A stretch of 19,268 nt of DNA from an uncultured Bacteroidota bacterium (lineage in GTDB: Bacteria > Bacteroidota > Bacteroidia > NS11-12g > UBA955), in contig CAIRMY010000003.1 in assembly GCA_903879775.1 (NCBI GenBank), positions 1 to 19,268 on the forward strand. Reading direction: 5' to 3'. Below the pieces are notes generated by a model, which saw nothing but the letters and a program-made list of their open reading frames with translations, searched no databases and had not been told where the DNA came from. This document shows, piece after piece, positions 14,800-19,268 of the stretch; the first letter of the stretch is position 1, and each line of letters opens with the position of its first letter. Made by a program: the position numbers and the translations under genes.

Positions 14800-15583
14800 T
14801 TTACTTATTATTCTCATCATTTTTTGTTTATCTTCTTGTGTTAAAGATCGGATGACCTCTGACCTTAGAATTGTTGAAGCAGTATCTTTAACTGAGTCTA
14901 TTGAATTTCAACATGAATATTTACTCGAAGCCATAGCAAATTCTTGGGATAATCAAATTTTACCTTTTGGTGTAACGCGCACTTATCTTGATACAAATAA
15001 GAATCGTCAGAAATTTGAAATTGATTTTGGCAAAATTCAACTCTGTGGTGATTACATATCGAGAACAGGTAAGTTGGCCATTGATTTATACAGTTCAAAT
15101 GGAAAATGGGATAGTTTGAAATGCAATATCTTGCCAAATGATAGTTTTGGAACAGAAACTAACTTAGGTACGATTTACATTTATGGTCATTTTTCATTGA
15201 AGAGGAGGGACTTAACCAAGGTTGATTTATCAACAATATTGAATATTTATGTGAGAGATGGTTGGAAATACACATATACTTCAAATTCTTTGGTATCAAG
15301 AATAAAAAAGTATCCAACGCAAATTAATTTTAATGATGGGAATAAATACGATGGGAATTGTGTTTTAGGAAAAGAGAACTCTGATTTCTTCGTTTCAACA
15401 GAAATTATAGGTGTTTCAAAACCTATTGATGCCCCTAACTTTCCAATTATTGGTGAATTAAAGTGTAAATTAATATCTGGTGAAATTGTTCAAGTTTACT
15501 TTGATCCATACACGAATTTAAATTACGATAAAGTTGCAAAAGGCAAATTTGGCGATACGGAATGGTTTTTTAATTTTCAATAA
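14783..15583 (+). CDS. Predicted lipoprotein, second of a tandem related pair
   Basis: A 266-residue exported protein of unknown function. The signal peptide KSRFSLLIILIIFCLSSC ends in a lipobox LSSC with acceptor Cys19. The mature part is beta-rich. The last 31 residues (VQVYFDPYTNLNYDKVAKG..., 236-266) align without gaps to the last 31 of the preceding protein (FQVDFDPFDNKSCDSIVKI...), and the preceding GELKCKL matches GVLQIQS, so the two look like diverged paralogs. It lacks most of the Cys of its neighbour. It begins 17 bases inside the upstream gene, suggesting coupled translation and one transcript. Its stop codon directly abuts that of the convergent HsdR-domain gene. Confidence 0.75.
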   Translation: MKSRFSLLIILIIFCLSSCVKDRMTSDLRIVEAVSLTESIEFQHEYLLEAIANSWDNQILPFGVTRTYLDTNKNRQKFEIDFGKIQLCGDYISRTGKLAIDLYSSNGKWDSLKCNILPNDSFGTETNLGTIYIYGHFSLKRRDLTKVDLSTILNIYVRDGWKYTYTSNSLVSRIKKYPTQINFNDGNKYDGNCVLGKENSDFFVSTEIIGVSKPIDAPNFPIIGELKCKLISGEIVQVYFDPYTNLNYDKVAKGKFGDTEWFFNFQ

Positions 15584-16021
15584 TTATCTTTCTATAGAAT
15601 TCGGGGGTTGGCAAAATGATGTTTTTTCACCTTCTTTTTTCAACCAAACGTGTTGCATTCCATTTGTAATCCACATCCATGGACTGTCCAATTTTTTATT
15701 ATAAACACCGGCTTGAATGACTGTATTTTGAGTGATTTTTACATTTGGGGCTTTGCATTCTACAAGAACTAATGGAGTTCCATTCTTTGCAAATGCCACA
15801 ATATCAAAGCGTTTCCGTAAGTCTAAGGCTCTTATTTCTCTTTCTATAGAGATGTTGTTCAGTGGGAAATTAAAGTGCTGATTTAAATGAGCAATACAGT
15901 GCTGTCTAACCCATTCTTCAGGAGTAAGGGGGATAAATTTTTTTCTGACTAAGTCAAAAATCATTTTTTTTTGCTCTAGAATTTGAAATTCAAACGCATA
16001 TTCAGGAAAATTTAAAAGCAT
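15584..16021 (-). CDS. Stand-alone HsdR N-terminal (PD-(D/E)XK) domain protein
   Basis: A 145-residue protein consisting only of the nuclease-like N-terminal domain of type I restriction subunit HsdR. Diagnostic stretches are VRKKFIPLTPEEWVRQH (25-41), EREIRALDLRKRFDIVAF (60-77, Asp73 of the nuclease fold), PLVLVECKAPNVKITQNT (83-100, the E88-x-K90 pair) and WMWITNGMQHVWL (115-127). The active-site residues look intact. I start at ATG 16021, which gives the usual N-terminus LNFPEYAFEF; an in-frame extension to 16120 would run over the start of holA. No helicase, methylase or specificity subunit is present, so this is not a restriction system. It is divergent from holA, 23 bases between starts, a pairing I recall from other Bacteroidota. 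Confidence 0.87.
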   Translation of the reverse strand: MLLNFPEYAFEFQILEQKKMIFDLVRKKFIPLTPEEWVRQHCIAHLNQHFNFPLNNISIEREIRALDLRKRFDIVAFAKNGTPLVLVECKAPNVKITQNTVIQAGVYNKKLDSPWMWITNGMQHVWLKKEGEKTSFCQPPNSIER

Positions 16022-16044
16022 CACCGCTGTAAAAATACAAAAAA

Positions 16045-17070
16045 ATGGCAAAAAGCTCAGATACCGTTTCAAACTATTTATCTCTTTTATCGGAAATAGA
16101 AAGCAAGAGGTTTGTGCCAATTTATTTATTGCACGGCGACGAAACTTATTTTATTGACTCCCTAACAGATGCATTAGAGAATAATGTATTACCTGAGGCC
16201 GAACGTAGTTTTAATCAATCCGTTGTTTATGGCAAGGATATTAAAATGGCAGATTTAATTGCCATGGTTAAAAGATATCCCATGATGAGCGACTATCAAC
16301 TCATTGTTGTAAAGGATGCTCAAGATTTGAAAGAGTGGGATCTTTTGTTAAACTATGTTGAAAATCCTTTAAAATCAACGATTCTAGTTGTCGCTTTTAG
16401 AAATGCTAAAATGGACCTTAGAACAAAAACTGGAAAAGCAATTGCTTCATACAAAGAATTCAATTCGGCAAAGCTTCGTGATTATCAAATTGCAAATTGG
16501 TTGCCAAAATTTGCTCAAAGCAAAGGCAGATCTATAGACGTTGATGCAATCGAAAGAATCAAAGATTTACTTGGGGCAGATTTGCAATTAATCCATAATG
16601 AACTTGAGAAAATATTTGTAACGGTTAAAGAAGAGTTTATTCGAGCTTCTCATGTTGAAGAACACGTTGGGTTTAATCGTGAGTATAATGTTTTTGAACT
16701 TCAAACGGCAATTGGGCAAAGAAACTTTAACAAATCAGTTCAAATTGCACATCAAATGGGCATAAGAGCTGAAAAAGGCGACCTAATGCGAATGGTTCCG
16801 GTTTTGTTTGGTTTTTTTACGAAAATTGTTGCTTTGCACTGTTCAAAAGCAAATAGTAAAAATGATTTGGCACAAGAAATAGGGGTGAGTCCGTTTTTTA
16901 TGGATGACTATCTCAATGCCAAAAACAATTACACCCTAACTGATCTAGAATGGGCCATCAGTCAAATGAAATATCTAGATCTGCGATTAAAAGGAGTACA
17001 CAGAGGTGCGGCAACCGATGGCGAACTGCTCGTTGAGGCGGTCGTGAATATTTTAAAAAGAACCAAATAA
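16045..17070 (+). CDS. holA: DNA polymerase III, delta subunit
   Basis: The clamp-loader subunit that opens the beta clamp during chromosome replication. The 341 residues are full length. Typical blocks are the N-terminal FVPIYLLHGDETYFIDSL (23-40), then AERSFNQSVVYGKDIK (52-67), AMVKRYPMMSDYQLIVVKDAQDLK (73-96) and the lid/collar portion with LGADLQLIHNELEKI, NVFELQTAIGQRN and the C-terminal KGVHRGAATDGELLVEAVVNIL. ATG start, with no visible Shine-Dalgarno. The promoter must lie inside the divergent HsdR-domain gene; I saw no convincing box there. The stop codon falls in the loop of the terminator hairpin. Confidence 0.95.
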   Translation: MAKSSDTVSNYLSLLSEIESKRFVPIYLLHGDETYFIDSLTDALENNVLPEAERSFNQSVVYGKDIKMADLIAMVKRYPMMSDYQLIVVKDAQDLKEWDLLLNYVENPLKSTILVVAFRNAKMDLRTKTGKAIASYKEFNSAKLRDYQIANWLPKFAQSKGRSIDVDAIERIKDLLGADLQLIHNELEKIFVTVKEEFIRASHVEEHVGFNREYNVFELQTAIGQRNFNKSVQIAHQMGIRAEKGDLMRMVPVLFGFFTKIVALHCSKANSKNDLAQEIGVSPFFMDDYLNAKNNYTLTDLEWAISQMKYLDLRLKGVHRGAATDGELLVEAVVNILKRTK

Positions 17071-17084
17071 AGGTTCTTTTTTTT
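17055..17084 (+). terminator. Rho-independent terminator of holA
   Basis: AAAAAGAACC (17055-17064) pairs with GGTTCTTTTT (17072-17081) around the loop AAATAAA, with the T run continuing to 17084. The TAA stop of holA (17068-17070) sits within the loop, so the terminating ribosome would cover the hairpin. Confidence 0.82.
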
Positions 17085-17153
17085 GCATTTTTCGCAATAT
17101 CATTGTGTATCTTAAATTAAAATTTTGTTAATTCGCATCACACAATAATAACT

Positions 17154-19097
17154 ATGAAGAAATTTTACATATTTTTAAGTTCAGTAGCTATGATTTCTAG
17201 TGCTTTTTCGCAAGCACAGATTTCTTTGCCAGCTGGTGCAACATTTGGCCCTTCTGTTAAAACTTCAAGGTCAAATGTATTTATCGATAACGATACAAAA
17301 ACAGGTACTTTAGCCAAACCAAAATCTAAAGTTGTTTCAGGTCGTGGGGCCAATTTAAGTTCTTTTGTAAGGATTGGTTCTACCTACTACGATTTACAAT
17401 CGAATTATTCAACGGCTCATCGTGTAGTGATGCATAAAAATCAAGCAATATCAGCTGCATGGACAACTTCCTACTCGGGTGCTCAAGGTTTCCCAGGTCG
17501 TGGTACTGGTTACAACTTCAGAACAACTGCTGGTGTTTGGGGTAAAAGTGACTCTTCTCGTGTTGAAAATGTGAGAACTGGTTGGCCTTGTATTGGTGTT
17601 TTGTCAAATGGCAATGTTTTCACCATTGGTCACGATGCAACTAACGGTGGTTTTTATATGACCGTGTCTACTTCAAATGATGCACGTCCAAGCGTAACAA
17701 CAAGTATTTTACAAGATGCACCCTACAAACCAATTTGGGCTAGAGCTGCAAGTAATGGAGATACAATTCATTTGATTTGTTCTTACACAGATTCAGCTGC
17801 TCCGGGCGAACAACGCGCACCAACACGTAAAGGCATTTTTGCGCCAATGGTATACAGTCGTTCATTAGATGGTGGTAAAAATTGGGATATTAAGCATATG
17901 ATGTTACCTGACTACGACAGTACATTAACTGATAATGGTGGAGCAGACCAATACAATATTGATGTAAGAGGTAACAATGTTGCGATTGTTAATTCTGATT
18001 TATTTATGGGAACAATTGTATGGAAAAGTACTGACTTTGGAAACAATTGGAAGCGTTTTGATGCCATGAAATTCAAATATGCTCCCTATAAATCTAAAAC
18101 TTTGATGATTGATACTCCATTTACAGCTGATGGTACTTGTGATGTTTTAATCGATAATTCTGGTAAAGTTCATGCTTTCTGGGGTTTATCTAGAGTGATA
18201 GACGATGATACAACAGATACTCAATTTAGCTTTTTCCCAGGCTATCAAGGCCTGATGTATTGGAATGAAGATATGGGCGATAGCTTAAATAAAGTAATTG
18301 CAAATGGTGCGGCATTCGACAATACTGGTGATGGCATCAATTCATTAAGACCAAGTACTACCTCAGCATTGGCTAGCGGTAAAATACCAACAACGTCACC
18401 TACAGTTTCAACGGTTGCACGTCTGGGAAATACCTCAGCATTGAGATCACCCAATGCGGGTATCGACGCTTCCGGAAATATATTCTGTGCATTCAGTTTG
18501 CCAATTGAAGAAGATCTTTCTGATTTGGATGCTAACTTCCGTGATTTAGGTATCGTTTACTCAAAAGATGGAGGCAAAAATTGGGGAACCCCTCAAAATA
18601 TTACTCAATCACTTTTATTGGAAGATGATTATGGATCAGTTGCAAGAGATGTAAATGATTTTGTTCATGTAGTATGGCAACAAGATGATATTCCAGGTAC
18701 AAACTTGCAAAATAATGATGCATTACAAGCAAACCATGATGTTGTATTGAATAAAATCATGTACCAAGCAATTCCAGTAAAAGATATCTTTGATGAAGTC
18801 ATTGGTTTGGCTAATGTTGACGAACCAAATACAGGTGAAGTCATGATTGTAAACCAAAACTATCCTAATCCATTTGAAAACACTACAAGTGTTATGGTTT
18901 GGTTAACTCGCCCAGGCGATGTGAAAATCGAAGTTCGCAACATGTTGGGTGGCATTGAGAAAAATCAAACATATTCTGATTTGTTCAAAGGAAATCATGA
19001 ATTAACCATTGATGGTTCTGATTTAACTTCAGGTGTTTATACATATACGCTTACAGCTGGTGGCAATAGCGTGAGTAAAACTATGATGGTAAAATAA
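17154..19097 (+). CDS. Type IX-secreted Asp-box (BNR) propeller protein
   Basis: A 647-residue exported protein. The signal peptide is KKFYIFLSSVAMISSAFSQAQ (cleavage near residue 20). Three Asp-box motifs S-x-D-x-G-x-x-W are clear: SLDGGKNW (237-244), STDFGNNW (292-299) and SKDGGKNW (470-477), indicating a sialidase-like beta-propeller over about 70-540. Without the arginine triad or FRIP motif, sialidase activity cannot be claimed. The C-terminus (about 563-647), with NQNYPNPFENTTSV (568-581), VKIEVRNMLG and LTSGVYTYTL...SKTMMVK, is a type A Por/type IX sorting domain that directs export across the outer membrane. Codon use looks highly expressed. About 83 bases separate it from holA, and a strong terminator follows. 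Confidence 0.9.
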   Translation: MKKFYIFLSSVAMISSAFSQAQISLPAGATFGPSVKTSRSNVFIDNDTKTGTLAKPKSKVVSGRGANLSSFVRIGSTYYDLQSNYSTAHRVVMHKNQAISAAWTTSYSGAQGFPGRGTGYNFRTTAGVWGKSDSSRVENVRTGWPCIGVLSNGNVFTIGHDATNGGFYMTVSTSNDARPSVTTSILQDAPYKPIWARAASNGDTIHLICSYTDSAAPGEQRAPTRKGIFAPMVYSRSLDGGKNWDIKHMMLPDYDSTLTDNGGADQYNIDVRGNNVAIVNSDLFMGTIVWKSTDFGNNWKRFDAMKFKYAPYKSKTLMIDTPFTADGTCDVLIDNSGKVHAFWGLSRVIDDDTTDTQFSFFPGYQGLMYWNEDMGDSLNKVIANGAAFDNTGDGINSLRPSTTSALASGKIPTTSPTVSTVARLGNTSALRSPNAGIDASGNIFCAFSLPIEEDLSDLDANFRDLGIVYSKDGGKNWGTPQNITQSLLLEDDYGSVARDVNDFVHVVWQQDDIPGTNLQNNDALQANHDVVLNKIMYQAIPVKDIFDEVIGLANVDEPNTGEVMIVNQNYPNPFENTTSVMVWLTRPGDVKIEVRNMLGGIEKNQTYSDLFKGNHELTIDGSDLTSGVYTYTLTAGGNSVSKTMMVK

Positions 19098-19116
19098 TTC
19101 TTTCCATAATTTTATT

Positions 19117-19154
19117 TAAGCGAGGCCGATATTTTATCGGCCTCGCTTATTTTT
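19117..19154 (+). terminator. Strong rho-independent terminator of the Asp-box protein gene
   Basis: A perfect 15-base-pair stem, 19117-19131 with 19135-19149 (core AAGCGAGGCCGATA), a three-base TTT loop, then a short T run to 19154. It is the most GC-rich and stable hairpin seen in the window. Confidence 0.93.
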
Positions 19155-19155
19155 G
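19148..19155 (+). promoter_or_regulatory. -7 promoter box of the gene at the right edge
   Basis: TATTTTTG matches TAnnTTTG and shares its first bases with the end of the terminator stem and T run. The GTG at 19160 follows after four bases. The expected -33 position lies inside the hairpin and carries no TTTG. Confidence 0.35.
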
Positions 19156-19159
19156 TACC

Positions 19160-19268
19160 GTGAAAGTTGGTTATCCTTATTTTGCCATTTCTGGAATTCT
19201 ATTCATTTTGGCTTCCATTTATCTGTTTATAAGCAATGATTCTATTCCTGCTTTAGAAGAAAAAAATA
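19160..19268 (+). CDS. 5' end of a gene for a membrane-anchored or exported protein
   Basis: From GTG 19160 the frame stays open to the window edge (36 codons). After KVGYPYF comes a hydrophobic segment AISGILFILASIYLFI, then SNDSIPALEE. This looks like an N-terminal membrane anchor or an uncleaved signal followed by a periplasmic part. No family can be named from so little. The start follows a -7 box and a terminator, so it is probably a separate transcription unit. Confidence 0.5.
   Translation, partial: MKVGYPYFAISGILFILASIYLFISNDSIPALEEKN

Noticed and set aside
15584..16021. Type I restriction-modification system
   Set aside because: Only the HsdR N-terminal domain is present; there is no helicase part, HsdM or HsdS nearby.
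16022..16120. Longer start for the HsdR-domain protein
   Set aside because: The extension lies over the start of holA on the opposite strand, and the family N-terminus matches ATG 16021.
1..19268. tRNA or rRNA genes, CRISPR arrays, insertion sequences, attachment sites
   Set aside because: By eye I found no cloverleaf, no regularly spaced repeats, no transposase and no terminal inverted repeats; a covariance-model scan would be needed to exclude small RNAs.

Overview
The window reads as a chromosome segment of a Bacteroidota bacterium, AT-rich and densely packed. Four lines of evidence agree. (1) Gene content and order: acpP-fabF-rnc sits beside a divergent IPExxxVDY-like gene and pyk, a neighbourhood typical of the phylum, together with DUF2480, DUF1599 and BT_3928-like DoxX proteins. 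(2) A large secreted protein carries a C-terminal type IX secretion (Por) sorting domain. (3) Several genes have the Bacteroidota promoter -7 element TAnnTTTG, in two cases with a -33 TTTG-type element exactly 19 bases upstream. (4) Shine-Dalgarno sites are not evident and TTG/GTG starts are used. I cannot place it below phylum.

Layout. 1-420: the 3' end of a small lipocalin-like protein gene, then a small reverse-strand gene remnant that looks frameshifted. 562-2951: a DUF2480 gene converging on pyk, which follows an IPExxxVDY-like gene on the reverse strand. 3034-5276: acpP, fabF and rnc as one forward operon (fatty acid synthesis plus RNase III). 5278-8478: a reverse-strand UvrD-type helicase fused to a RecB-type nuclease with a probable iron-sulfur cluster. 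8581-12180: a probable four-gene operon of DUF1599, DoxX-like membrane protein, OppB/DppB-type permease and shikimate kinase (aroK). 12310-12582: an HU-type DNA-binding protein with its own promoter and terminator. 12649-13842: a class III aminotransferase. 13888-15583: two overlapping, related lipoprotein genes. 15584-17070: a stand-alone HsdR N-terminal-domain protein divergent from holA (DNA polymerase III delta). 17154-19097: a type IX-secreted Asp-box propeller protein. 19160-19268: the 5' end of another gene.

Most of this is housekeeping, and I see no clear new multi-gene system. The parts most worth a second look are the operon at 8581-12180, where the DoxX-like protein has a roughly 130-residue periplasmic insertion and a thioredoxin-like tail without CxxC, and the permease has no visible ABC partners. 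Others are the tandem lipoprotein pair, an Asn at a usual RNase III metal-ligand position, the frameshifted small gene at 315-420, and a recurrent promoter layout in which the -7 box lies only a few bases before the start codon. Packing is tight: convergent genes end with overlapping or abutting stop codons at 1071-1074, 5276/5278 and 15583/15584.
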